From contig JAGIBF010000002.1 in assembly GCA_017744515.1 (NCBI GenBank), positions 84,942-148,941 on the forward strand: a stretch of DNA of 64,000 bases, given 5' to 3'. Made by a program: the position numbers and the translations under genes. The stretch comes from Niastella sp. Its GTDB lineage: Bacteria > Bacteroidota > Bacteroidia > Chitinophagales > Chitinophagaceae. The notes beneath the pieces were generated by a model. That model was not told the DNA's origin and did not search any database. It was given only the letters and a program-made list of their open reading frames with translations. Of this stretch, positions 52,501-60,964 are shown piece after piece. Positions within the stretch are counted from its first letter, which is position 1; the number at the start of each line of letters is the position of its first letter.

Positions 52501-53340
52501 TTACTCCCAGAGTTTTTTTATGTATTCGTTATAAAGGCGGGTAGCCAGTTGGTTGCCGTATTGTTTATCCTTAAACCGGGCTACCCATTTAATGCCGGAG
52601 ATGGCATTGGTGAGGAATACTTCATCGGCTTGTTCCAACATTTCCGGGGTGAGGGGTTCTTCCCGAATGGCTTGCTGCCTGTTTATGTTTTCTATCAGGT
52701 AGCGGCGCATCACCCCTCCTACTCCTCCTTCTGACAGTGGCGGCGTAAACAGGCGGCCGCCTTTCACCCAAAACACATTGGCGATGGTTGAGTCGCAGAT
52801 ACGGCTTTCTGTATTCAGCAGGAGGCAGTCGTTGAGCTGGTTGTTTTTGGCATGCAGGGCTGCCAGTACGTATGGGAGGTAATTATTGGATTTGATATTG
52901 GCCAGCACATCAAAGTGCTTCCGGGCCAGGGTATAGAGGTCTATAACCAGTCCATTTTCCTGGATGCCGGTTGGTACTTGCAGCGGCCAGGCTTCGATGA
53001 TGACGTTGGGATGCAGGTTGCCGGGATCGTAGAGGCCGCCATTACTGCGTACTATGTTCAGCCGTACGCGGCCGCCTTTTTCGATCTTCATTTTACGGCA
53101 GAGGGTGTGCACGGCTTCTGCCAGGTAGTTGGGGGTAAAGTGGGGGGAGCATTGGAACTGAAGTACGGAAAGTCCGTTGAACAGTCTTTCGAAATGCAGG
53201 TCATGTAATGCTATCCGGCCATTGACGACGCGCATGGTCTCAAAAAGGCCGTCTCCATAACGGAGTCCACGGTTTCCGGCCGTGACGAGTGGATCGTCTG
53301 CCGGCAATATTTTGCCATTGAAGTGGATGTAGCCGCTCAT
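52501..53340 (-). CDS. class IV aminotransferase (aminodeoxychorismate lyase or branched-chain/D-amino-acid type)
   Basis: The 279-residue PLP fold-IV enzyme has GNRGLRYGDGLFETMRV near the N-terminus, LHFERLFNGL, the Schiff-base Lys in ANIKSNNYLPYVLA, CLLLNTESRICDSTIANVFW and a GGVGGVMRRYLIEN loop. These are shared by 4-amino-4-deoxychorismate lyase (PabC) and amino-acid transaminases. The modest size and the NYLPYV context favour a PabC-like enzyme, which would fit folate synthesis nearby, but this is not decisive. Single gene on the minus strand. Confidence 0.82.
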   Translation of the reverse strand: MSGYIHFNGKILPADDPLVTAGNRGLRYGDGLFETMRVVNGRIALHDLHFERLFNGLSVLQFQCSPHFTPNYLAEAVHTLCRKMKIEKGGRVRLNIVRSNGGLYDPGNLHPNVIIEAWPLQVPTGIQENGLVIDLYTLARKHFDVLANIKSNNYLPYVLAALHAKNNQLNDCLLLNTESRICDSTIANVFWVKGGRLFTPPLSEGGVGGVMRRYLIENINRQQAIREEPLTPEMLEQADEVFLTNAISGIKWVARFKDKQYGNQLATRLYNEYIKKLWE

Positions 53341-53364
53341 GAAGGAATAGCTATGTCTTCAGTA

Positions 53365-53440
53365 CCCTTCGACAAGCTCAGGGTGACAACAGAAAATCGG
53401 TCTTCAGGAAACAAGGTTAGTTGGTCTTCAGGGTGACAGG
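53365..53440. repeat. intergenic repeat, family E (CTTCGACAAGCTCAGGGTGACA)
   Basis: CCCTTCGACAAGCTCAGGGTGACAAC (53365-53390) and a later CTTCAGGGTGACAGGTTAG share the CAGGGTGACA word. CCCTT and AGGG can pair. It lies in the 108-bp gap upstream of the aminotransferase on the minus strand. Confidence 0.5.
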
Positions 53441-53448
53441 TTAGTTTA

Positions 53449-54117
53449 TTATTGTGGTTGGTCTATGATACCATTCTTCACCGCGTACATTACGAGGCCG
53501 GCCATTGACTTGGCGCCGGTTTTGGTTTTCAGTTTATCCCGGATGGCTTCTACCGTACGGGGGCTGATCTCCACGATATCTGCAATCTCTTTGGTCGTCT
53601 TTTCTTCGCACATCAGCTTCAGTACACGTGTTTCTTTATCAGACAGGTTTACTTCCTGCGGGCTCGCCAAGTCGGTACGCTTGGTACGCAGGCCTGTAAG
53701 GAGGGCCTTATTGGTAAGCTCGTTGAAGAAGAATTCCTGCTCATAGCAGGTTTTGATGGCCTGGTAGATGGTTTCTGAATCGGAGTTCTTGGTAAGATAA
53801 GAGTTGGCGCCTATTTCCATGAGCTTGCTGATCATTGAATGGTCATTGTGCATGGAAAGGATGATGACTTTGGCTTCGGGGCGCACTTTCCTGATCTCGG
53901 GCAGTGTCTGGATGCCATCCATGATGGGCATCTGGATATCGAGTAAAATAACGTCGGGTTCTATGTGTTTGAGGAGATTCAGCAGCTGCATACCGTTATC
54001 TGCCTCGGCGATCAATTCCACGTCTCTTTTGGAAGACAGGGAAGTTTTGACTCCTGCCCGGAACAGGGCATGGTCATCAGCAATAGCTACTTTGATCACC
54101 TTGTCAATGTTTTTCAT
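53449..54117 (-). CDS. NarL/FixJ-type two-component response regulator
   Basis: The 222-residue regulator has a receiver domain (about 8-125) with the acidic pair in IADDHALFR, phosphoacceptor Asp60 in DVILLDIQMPIMDG, the conserved Thr/Ser and Lys of the switch (ILSMHNDHS, YLTKNSD). A LuxR-type HTH (about 155-215) has LSDKETRVLKLMCEEKTTKEIAD and SPRTVEAIRDKLKTKTG. Phosphorylation by a sensor kinase should drive DNA binding. No kinase gene adjoins, so it is an orphan here. The target genes are unknown. Confidence 0.93.
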   Translation of the reverse strand: MKNIDKVIKVAIADDHALFRAGVKTSLSSKRDVELIAEADNGMQLLNLLKHIEPDVILLDIQMPIMDGIQTLPEIRKVRPEAKVIILSMHNDHSMISKLMEIGANSYLTKNSDSETIYQAIKTCYEQEFFFNELTNKALLTGLRTKRTDLASPQEVNLSDKETRVLKLMCEEKTTKEIADIVEISPRTVEAIRDKLKTKTGAKSMAGLVMYAVKNGIIDQPQ

Positions 54118-54349
54118 TCGGAGTTGTATTTATTAAAAGGGGTACGGTTCAATTCAGCGAACAAAATGCGAATTTTTCGTGAGAAATACTATAGGATATT
54201 TACGAAATTATACTAATTACTAATATTGTTGAAACTATTTATTATTTCGGATTATTACGATATGAAATGCGGTGTTTTTACATAAAGCAGTGGGTGACTT
54301 ACGATGGCATTAGTAAAAACTGAAATGTTAAAATGAAGCAAATATGCTC

Positions 54350-54370
54350 TTGTCCACATAGTTATCCACA
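54350..54370 (+). promoter_or_regulatory. tandem DnaA-box-like pair TTGTCCACA / TTATCCACA
   Basis: Two direct 9-mers match the DnaA consensus TTATNCACA (one exactly as TTATCCACA, one with G at position 3) in a long AT-rich gene-free region. This could be a DnaA-titrating or regulatory site. Evidence for an origin is incomplete. Confidence 0.45.
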
Positions 54371-54715
54371 TATATTTTTGTTTCAGAAGTTGATTGACGA
54401 GGATTAGCAACCTCAGACCGTCCAATGTCCTTAAAATAACCGTCCAGAAAGAATTCTAATATTCTATGAAACCAGCTAAAATCCAATGTCAGTCAACTTT
54501 CTTTTCTCTGTAGCCTGTTGAATTTGTAACCCATACCTAACCCAATAAACGGCGATCACACCTTTTGAAAACTAAGTTCTTTTGCATCTTATATCCTGAA
54601 AAAACCAAGTTAACACCCTTAACCATTCTGTGAAAAAGTGCTTATTCAAAATCCAATAGTTCTAAAGAAAAACCAGAAAGGTTAACGAGCCCCCTGAGAT
54701 TAAATTTTTTTGCGT

Positions 54716-54752
54716 GAAAAAGGCGATGCCGAGATGGTGTCGCTTTTTTGTT
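54716..54752 (-). terminator. terminator downstream of the T9SS cargo gene pair
   Basis: AAAAAGGCGATGCC and GGTGTCGCTTTTTT pair with one bulge around GAGAT. T-runs on both strands allow termination either way. It lies about 80 bp past the minus-strand stop at 54834. Confidence 0.7.
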
Positions 54753-54833
54753 TTACAACTGCCTGTTTTAAAGGTCACGAATTTGTGACTTTTACAGTAA
54801 CAACAGTTTTAATTTTCTCCGAATTCGAGGGAA

Positions 54834-55856
54834 TTACTGCACCAGCAGTCGCTTCTGGTGTACTACTGCGCCTTGTTGGTTTGTTACTATTAATATATAG
54901 ATGCCTGCGGGTGTGTTGCCGGGCAATTGTAATTGCACCCGGTTGGCGCCGGGGCGGGCGGCGTGGGATTGGCGGGTAAGTTCGTACCCTTGTACCTGGT
55001 ATATCGAGAACCGGTAGGTATCGGCGACCGGTGTATTAAGGGTCACTGGCACCGTTCGGCCAACTATACCTGGCGCGGTGACGACCAGCTGCCTGTCGCT
55101 GCGTGGCGTATTGGTTCTTTCCTGTTCCTGTAGCATTACCAGTCCGTTTTGGAAAAAGGGTTTAAAATAGATGCAGGTGTGCCGTACATCCGTGGTTGTT
55201 TTGGTGGATATGGAGCCGTTGCGGTAGAGGATCGTACTCACATATTTGAAGTTCATCTGGAACATGTACTTCTTTGCGGCTGTATCAATATTGGCCACGG
55301 TAGCTACTCCACCGATGGCCACGGAATTGACGCCATCGAAGCTCACCTGCAGGGAAGTATTGGGATCTACTGCATACGCGCCCGGGGTGGAGGCTTTGAT
55401 AAACTCTTTCAGCTTGCTCCCATCGCCGTCAATATCTACTGCCGTAATGGACAGGCAGGTCAACATGGTATCCTGGAGTGTGCCTGCTTTCTTAAAGGTA
55501 ATCTTCCAGTCGAGGTACGAGGTATCGTTGGCACCAGCGGTGACGTAGGGTTGCCAGGCGTTGTAATATCCTTGTGTGGTGTTGTCCATCTGGTTGAGGC
55601 CGGCGCCTCCTACCAGGTTTATGATCTCAATGGTGGCATCTACTCCCACTGCTACGTTGCTGAACTTATAGGTAGCTCCTATTCTTCCGCTTCGCCCGCC
55701 GATGAGTGTTGGATCGGCAAAGACCATAGATGGTGATGTACATTGTGCAGATGCTGTAAGGGTCAATATTATGGCGGTAAGCAATGCCGTATAACGTCGG
55801 AGGTGTGTATAGCAACAACGAACTTTGTTGCCCGAGGGGGTACAATTGGGATGCAT
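54834..55856 (-). CDS. secreted T9SS type A cargo protein, short paralogue
   Basis: The 340-residue product opens MHPNCTPSGNKVRCCYTHLRRYTALLTAI, an unusually long basic n-region before the signal peptide core, ending TASAQ. A domain of about 200 residues follows (LNQMDNTTQGYYNAWQPYV, ITAVDIDGDGSKLKEFI, TDVRHTCIYFKPFF) that I do not recognise. A type A sorting domain closes it (about 265-340, with RFSIYQVQGYELT and GIYILIVTNQQG). It lacks the fibronectin-like module found in its neighbour (56023-57312). It is probably exported to the surface; function unknown. Confidence 0.8.
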   Translation of the reverse strand: MHPNCTPSGNKVRCCYTHLRRYTALLTAIILTLTASAQCTSPSMVFADPTLIGGRSGRIGATYKFSNVAVGVDATIEIINLVGGAGLNQMDNTTQGYYNAWQPYVTAGANDTSYLDWKITFKKAGTLQDTMLTCLSITAVDIDGDGSKLKEFIKASTPGAYAVDPNTSLQVSFDGVNSVAIGGVATVANIDTAAKKYMFQMNFKYVSTILYRNGSISTKTTTDVRHTCIYFKPFFQNGLVMLQEQERTNTPRSDRQLVVTAPGIVGRTVPVTLNTPVADTYRFSIYQVQGYELTRQSHAARPGANRVQLQLPGNTPAGIYILIVTNQQGAVVHQKRLLVQ

Positions 55857-56022
55857 AGGGTTGAATTTTTTTGACGGATTGTTCTACAACATTAGATCAA
55901 TCGCTCATGTCAAAAAAATGAACCCTCAACAAACAGTGGTATAGTATTACTCCTGCTACAGGAAAACACTTATTGAGCCGGGCCCTATTGGTCTTTGTGA
56001 CTTAGAGCTTATTAAAGTGTGC

Positions 56023-57312
56023 CTATTGCAGCACTATTCGTTTACGACTAACGATGGCTCCTTGTGCATTACGCACGGCTACAACGTATGTACCAACTGC
56101 ACTGGATGCCGGTAAATCCAATTGTAATGAATTGGGACCTGTCTGTGCCTGATAATTACGCTGATTGATCAGGCTGCCCATGCTGTTGTATATTGCAAAG
56201 TTGTATGTTTCTGCTACGGGAGACTCCAAATTTACCGGTATTAGTTTGGTAACTATTGTAGGCATGGTAACTTCTACTGTTGTACTTCCGCCATAGTTTA
56301 CACTGAGCATGCGCGACAATGATGTTCTATTATTAACGTCTGTTTGCTGCAGCCTGTAATATACCCTGCTGCTGCCAGCTGCTCTATCGGTAAAGTTATA
56401 GTTCTGCACGCCGTCCTGTATATCCAGCTTTCCTATATTACTCCATGAAACGCCATCTGTGCTTTTTTGTACTGTATGGTTTTGTATGTCTTTCATTTCG
56501 TTTATATTCCACTGTAATAAGGTTCCTTCTTTTATTATTTTGGCCGTGAAGGCTGTTAACCTGATGGGCAATGTGATCAGGTCTTCGAAAAAGAAGGGTT
56601 TGAAATATATACAGGTATGGCGTACATCAAATGACGCTTTGGTAGAAATGGACCCGTTGCGGTAATAGATGGTACTTACATTGGAGAAGTTCATCTGGAA
56701 CATGTACTTCCTTTCTGCCGTATCGATGTTGGGTACCGTCAATACCGTTCCTACTGCTGTGGAGTTCACGCCATCGAAAGAAACATTGAGGTACGTGTTG
56801 GGATCTACTGCGTACGCTCCTGGTGTAGAGGCTACAATAAATTCTTTCAACCTGCTTCCGTCTCCATCAATGTCTACTGCGGTAATCGCCAGACAGGGTA
56901 ACAGGGTGTCTATGTTTGTGCCCGCCTTTTTGAAGACGATCTTCCAGTCGAGGTAGGAGGTGCCATTGCCACCAGCTGTAACGTAGGGCTGCCAGGCATT
57001 AAAATATCCCTGGGAGGTATTGTCCATCTGGTTGAGACCTGCTCCACCAACCAGGGCCATCACCTGTATTGTAGCATCTACGCCAGGCGTAACATTGGCA
57101 AACTTATAGACGGCGCCAACGCTTCCATCGACCCCGCTTATCAATGTAGGAGTTTTAAAAATCATGGATGGTGCAATACACTGTGATACTGCCGGTAATG
57201 ATATAAGAAGGAGGAATGTCCACGACACTCCATATAAATATGTAAAGCGCTTTATTCGGGCACGCGCAGTTGCAATCAGGGCATTAAATGCATAGGTACA
57301 GTTAGGGTACAT
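56023..57312 (-). CDS. secreted T9SS type A cargo protein, long paralogue
   Basis: The 429-residue paralogue of the downstream 340-residue protein begins MYPNCTYAFNALIATARARIKRFTYLYG and carries the same unknown domain (LNQMDNTSQGYFNAWQPYV, ITAVDIDGDGSRLKEFI). An extra module of about 90 residues follows (about 255-345), resembling the fibronectin-like region usual before T9SS sorting domains (RLTAFTAKIIKEGTLLQWNI, YYRLQQTDVNNRTSLSR). A type A sorting domain completes it (NFAIYNSMGSLI, GTYVVAVRNAQGAIVSRKRI). The 14 bp just before both starts are identical (AAAAATTCAACCCT), so the pair arose by tandem duplication including the leader. Confidence 0.82.
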   Translation of the reverse strand: MYPNCTYAFNALIATARARIKRFTYLYGVSWTFLLLISLPAVSQCIAPSMIFKTPTLISGVDGSVGAVYKFANVTPGVDATIQVMALVGGAGLNQMDNTSQGYFNAWQPYVTAGGNGTSYLDWKIVFKKAGTNIDTLLPCLAITAVDIDGDGSRLKEFIVASTPGAYAVDPNTYLNVSFDGVNSTAVGTVLTVPNIDTAERKYMFQMNFSNVSTIYYRNGSISTKASFDVRHTCIYFKPFFFEDLITLPIRLTAFTAKIIKEGTLLQWNINEMKDIQNHTVQKSTDGVSWSNIGKLDIQDGVQNYNFTDRAAGSSRVYYRLQQTDVNNRTSLSRMLSVNYGGSTTVEVTMPTIVTKLIPVNLESPVAETYNFAIYNSMGSLINQRNYQAQTGPNSLQLDLPASSAVGTYVVAVRNAQGAIVSRKRIVLQ

Positions 57313-57568
57313 AGGGTTGAATTTTTACACGGATTCAAAGACAAGGATAGAAAAAAACCTTTATTAAAAGAAGCAAAACACAATAATGTTAGCAAGTGTT
57401 TCGATTTCGTTTGCATCGTCGTTATATAAGAATACGAGACATCATACCTAACTTCATTGTTTACAGGTGTTATTATAAAATTTTATACCCGGTAGAGATA
57501 TTATTAAATTTACCTATGTACATCAGCGATTAAATCACTTTCCTTTTGTTTTTTCTATATTGTGTGTT

Positions 57569-58078
57569 ATGAACGGACTTTCTCTGCGTTGGAAATTATT
57601 CAGGATCATGTGTATCCTTCAATTGATCGTGGTTTTATTTTGTCTTGTTACGGACATTGTCCGTTTATTCAAAGGTGGCAATATGTGGGGCGAATTGATT
57701 GGCGTGGTGAGTTATGGGCTGGTCTTTTTATTTGTTTGCCAGGGCCTTGCTATTCTGAACGATAATTATCCCGATACGCCCTTGTCTCAATCTCAAAAGC
57801 GGCGCTTCAATTTATTGTTCCTGGTAAATTTTATTTTAATTGCCTTCCTGTTTTCCAAGGTAGTAGTGGTATGGCAGATCCTTCCTTTTCTCAGCCTGGT
57901 GAATATTACGAAAAGTTACATTCTTTATAACTTTACATTTCTGCTTTTGCGAACTGTGTTCGTTTTTGTTTTTCACTTGTTGTTTTTATTCGGGATGTAC
58001 CGGTTGCGGCAAGTTATTTATAAGAACACCGTTAACAGCTGGGTTGAACAATTTGACCAAGACCCCCATCAATCTTAA
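57569..58078 (+). CDS. hypothetical four-helix membrane protein
   Basis: The 169-residue product starts MNGLSLRWKLFRIMCILQ, after an in-frame TTG I reject as start. Four predicted membrane helices (about 10-30, 42-62, 85-105, 125-148) separate short charged loops, and the C-terminus is cytosolic-type (VNSWVEQFDQDPHQS). No family is recognised. The next gene, 12 bp downstream, shares the WK-x-FR-M opening, helix number and an ending SWVEQF/NSFLEE, so the two are probably distant tandem duplicates in one operon. Confidence 0.6.
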   Translation: MNGLSLRWKLFRIMCILQLIVVLFCLVTDIVRLFKGGNMWGELIGVVSYGLVFLFVCQGLAILNDNYPDTPLSQSQKRRFNLLFLVNFILIAFLFSKVVVVWQILPFLSLVNITKSYILYNFTFLLLRTVFVFVFHLLFLFGMYRLRQVIYKNTVNSWVEQFDQDPHQS

Positions 58079-58090
58079 ATCGATCTTGTT

Positions 58091-58594
58091 ATGCTGCCTA
58101 TCAAGTGGAAAGCATTCCGTATGGTAATTTATTTACACCTGGCTTCTACTACCATTTTAGGCGGGTATATGCTTTTACGCGCTTTTGAATCTATATCATC
58201 CTATACCAGATCGGAAGATATCTGGGGGTTAATTATAGTTATTGTTTGTACATCCATTCTGCTGGTTAACAGTAGTATTAGTCTTTATTTGCTGGAAAGG
58301 CATTATCCTGCCCAATTGCCGGGAAACGGCCCCTACCGCGCCTCACGTGTATTGGGCTTTTTCGCCTGGATAGTTGCTCTTTTGTATGCAGCCGGTTCAG
58401 GGTACGGCTTTTATCAATTGACTAAATATAATTATTGGCAGAATAATGTACAGGCGGTCCTTGTTTTCTTTGCAATGGGCGTAATCAGCCTTTCCGGCTT
58501 TTATCTTCTCTGGAATCAGGTGTCACTGCGCAAGGCCATCCGTCGTAATCATGAGGCTTCTCTCAATAGCTTTCTGGAGGAGGACCAACCTTAA
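58091..58594 (+). CDS. hypothetical four-helix membrane protein, paralogue
   Basis: The 167-residue product starts MLPIKWKAFRMVIYLHLAS and has four predicted membrane helices. Resemblance to the upstream gene lies in the KWKAFRM start, a NDxYP/ERHYP motif after helix 2 (LLERHYPAQLP) and an acidic tail (NSFLEEDQP). Function is unknown. It is likely cotranscribed with the gene 12 bp upstream, and perhaps the products form a heteromer. Confidence 0.6.
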   Translation: MLPIKWKAFRMVIYLHLASTTILGGYMLLRAFESISSYTRSEDIWGLIIVIVCTSILLVNSSISLYLLERHYPAQLPGNGPYRASRVLGFFAWIVALLYAAGSGYGFYQLTKYNYWQNNVQAVLVFFAMGVISLSGFYLLWNQVSLRKAIRRNHEASLNSFLEEDQP

Positions 58595-58648
58595 CTTGAT
58601 TTGTTTTTCATTCACTAAATTGTTGCAGGGCAAACCGTCTACAGGCCG

Positions 58649-58662
58649 TAAATTTGGCTATG
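58649..58662 (+). promoter_or_regulatory. -7 box 3 nt before the esterase start
   Basis: TAAATTTG is a full TAnnTTTG match followed by GCT and the ATG, predicting initiation at or inside the start codon. Coordinates may be one base off. Confidence 0.5.
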
Positions 58663-59505
58663 CGAAAACTCCTGCTCCTTTTAACCATTACCGTTTGTCT
58701 TGCCGCCTGTAAGAAAGAAAAGGACCAAACTCCTGTTTATGATAAGAAGGCTAATGTTGCTTATGGTAGCGATCCTCTACAGGCGATGGATCTTTACCTG
58801 CCTGCTGATGGTAATGCCAGCTCTACCAAACTTATGATCCTGATCCATGGGGGCGCCTGGGCCGATGGTGATAAAGCTGATTTCGATATTTACATCGATC
58901 AGCTGAAGCGCCGGCTGCCGGGTTATGCTTTTGCCAATATCAATTACCGGCTTTTTACGCTGAGTGGGCAAAACAAGTTTCCTGCACAGGAGCAGGATGT
59001 AAAGGCTGCCGTAACTTTTCTCCTGAATAAATCTACCGAGTATAAGTTCTCTAAAACTTTTGTATTGCTGGGCGCCAGCGCTGGTGGTCATCTTGCGTTG
59101 TTGCAGGGTTATAAGTATGCGCAGGACGCTGCTCCTAAAGCCATCGTTTCTTTATTTGGTCCTACTGATCTTACTCATTTATACAACAATCCTCCGCAGC
59201 CCACCTTGCCCGGTCTCCTGGCCGTAATAGCAGGCGGCACTCCTGCTCAAAATGCCGCGTTGTATGAGGCATCAAGCCCTATCAGTTTTGTGAATTCGCA
59301 ATCGGCGCATACGTTGTTGTTGCATGGCGGCAAGGACAATCTTGTGCCTCCTGCTCAGGCTACGCGGCTGATCGACAAGCTGAAGGCTTCTGGTGTCTAC
59401 AACGAATATGTTTTTTATCCTGATGAGGGTCATAGCTGGACAGGTCCCAATCTGGAAGATACTTTCAATAAGATAGAAAAGTTCATTCGCCAACACGTAC
59501 CGTAA
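58660..59505 (+). CDS. lipoprotein alpha/beta hydrolase (esterase/lipase-like)
   Basis: The 281-residue product has a lipoprotein signal (MRKLLLLLTITVCLAAC, Cys17). The hydrolase domain has the HGG oxyanion motif (LIHGGAWADGDK), nucleophile Ser140 in GASAGGHLAL, Asp in GKDNLVPP and His in EGHSW, the layout of hormone-sensitive-lipase-like esterases. The enzyme is anchored in the periplasm or at the cell surface; Ser-x-Ser/Lys after Cys (CKKEKDQ) does not settle which. The natural ester substrate is unknown. The start at ATG 58660 follows the -7 box at once. Confidence 0.85.
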   Translation: MRKLLLLLTITVCLAACKKEKDQTPVYDKKANVAYGSDPLQAMDLYLPADGNASSTKLMILIHGGAWADGDKADFDIYIDQLKRRLPGYAFANINYRLFTLSGQNKFPAQEQDVKAAVTFLLNKSTEYKFSKTFVLLGASAGGHLALLQGYKYAQDAAPKAIVSLFGPTDLTHLYNNPPQPTLPGLLAVIAGGTPAQNAALYEASSPISFVNSQSAHTLLLHGGKDNLVPPAQATRLIDKLKASGVYNEYVFYPDEGHSWTGPNLEDTFNKIEKFIRQHVP

Positions 59506-59546
59506 TTGTCTATTGTCCGGGTCTCGTTTTTGCTTACCTTACCGGC

Positions 59547-60823
59547 ATGAAAAACACATTGCCGCCGTTGGCTGAGAGGATGCGTCCGGAAACGCTGGAC
59601 GACCTGGTGGGTCAGGAGCATCTTGCGGGCAAGGGAAGTATCTTACGCACTGCTATTGAACAGGGCAAAGTGCCCTCCATGATCTTATGGGGACCTCCCG
59701 GTACCGGAAAGACTACTATTGCCAATATTATTGCTCATACTTTACAAGCGCCTTTCTTTACGCTTAGCGCTATCAGCTCGGGCGTAAAGGATGTGCGTGA
59801 GGCTATCGATACTGCGAAACAGCTTCAGAAGGGTATTCTTTTTATCGATGAAATACACCGCTTCAATAAAGGTCAACAGGATGCTTTGCTGGGCGCCGTG
59901 GAAAAGGGGATCGTGACGCTTATTGGCGCTACTACCGAGAATCCTTCTTTTGAAGTGAATAGTGCGTTGTTAAGCCGCTGTCAGGTATATGTGCTGAAGT
60001 CGCTGGAAGAAAAGGACCTGGTAAAGTTGTTGCAACTGGCTATGGAAAAGGATGAGGTGTTATCGCAAAAGAAGATCGAGCTGAAAGAGACTGCAGCGCT
60101 GATCAATATTTCCGGGGGTGATGCCCGGAAGCTGCTTAATCTTTTTGAGCTTGTAGTCGATACACTCAGTTCTTCATCGAACAAGATGATCACTATACCG
60201 ATGAGCAGGTAATGGGTATTGCGCAACAACGGATTGCGATGTATGATAAAAGTGGTGAGCAGCATTATGATATCATTTCTGCTTTCATCAAATCTATCCG
60301 TGGCAGCGATCCTAATGGTGCAGTGTATTGGCTTGCCAGAATGATCGAGGGTGGTGAAGATGTAAAGTTCATTGCGCGCCGCATGGTCATCCTGGCGAGT
60401 GAAGATATTGGCAATGCCAATCCTACTGCTTTGGTAATGGCCAATACGGCTTTTGATGCTGTGAACAAGATCGGTTATCCGGAGGCAAGGATCATCTTAT
60501 CGCAATGTGCTGTTTACCTGGCTGCTTCAGCCAAGAGTAATGCTTCGTATATGGCTATCGATGCTGCGCTGGCTGCTGTTCGTCAACATGGTGACCTGCC
60601 TGTACCGCTGCACATTCGCAATGCACCGACCAAGCTCATGAAAAACATGGGGTATGGAAAGAATTATCAGTACTCTCATAGTTATGAAAATAATTTCTCT
60701 GCTCAGGAATATTTGCCTGCTGATATTGCCGGTTCTACTTTTTATGACCCGGGGAAAAATGCCCGGGAAGAGGAGTTGCGCCGTTATTTGAAGAGTCTGT
60801 GGGGCGATAAGTACGGGTATTGA
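59547..60823 (+). pseudogene. rarA: replication-associated recombination protein RarA, split by a one-base frameshift
   Basis: Two adjoining ORFs (59547-60212, 221 residues; 60212-60823, 203 residues) together make a normal-length RarA/MgsA. The first holds Walker A (WGPPGTGKTT), Walker B (FIDEIHRFNK), sensor 1 (GATTENPSFE) and SGGDARKLLN. The second has VMGIAQQRIAMYDKSGE onward to FYDPGKN. At about 60195 ACTATACCGATGAG lacks one base: ACT ATT ACC GAT GAG would restore ITITDEQVMG. The break yields an early stop after PMSR. RarA acts at stalled forks. A real recent mutation or a sequencing/assembly error are both possible; there is no homopolymer. Confidence 0.85.
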
Positions 60824-60825
60824 GC

Positions 60826-60860
60826 GTAAGTTCAGAGTCGAGAGTTCAGAGTCATGAGTC
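60826..60860. repeat. family C repeat copy after rarA
   Basis: GTAAGTTCAGAGTCGAGAGTTCAGAGTCATGAGTC shares TCAGAGTCGAGAGT with the copy at 33272-33305 and GTTCAGAG with 44192-44221. Confidence 0.6.
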
Positions 60861-60927
60861 GTGGGGCGTGAATGGCTCAATAAATCGGGTATCCGTGCAC
60901 CTATTTCGGTCAACTGCTCGTTGGGGC

Positions 60928-60957
60928 TTTGTATCACGTTTGTCTATATTACCTTTG
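60928..60957 (+). promoter_or_regulatory. elaA-like gene promoter, -33 and -7 boxes
   Basis: TTTG (60928-60931), 18 bp, TACCTTTG (60950-60957): a full consensus promoter. Seven bases separate the -7 box from ATG 60965, so the leader would be about 3 nt. Confidence 0.65.
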
Positions 60958-60964
60958 TTATCAC

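Larger units (their letters stand above)
54118..54833. other. 716-bp gene-free AT-rich region with two DnaA-box-like sites
   Basis: No coding ORF is convincing. TTGTCCACA (54350-54358) and TTATCCACA (54362-54370) are near-perfect and perfect DnaA-box sequences three bases apart. A weaker TGTGAAAAA (54629-54637) occurs further on. The terminator of the downstream minus-strand gene is at 54716-54752. Otherwise I see only AT-rich sequence, which could hold control elements for the response regulator. Confidence 0.5.

Noticed and set aside
54350..54370. Calling the chromosomal origin of replication here
   Set aside because: Only two good DnaA boxes are visible, and there are no dnaA/dnaN/gidA neighbours and no way to compute skew for the chromosome. 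Kept as a possible DnaA site only.
55149..55736. 195-codon plus-strand ORF opposite the T9SS cargo gene
   Set aside because: It is fully antisense to a protein with signal peptide and sorting domain. A similar antisense frame lies at the paralogue, which is explained by shared coding sequence.
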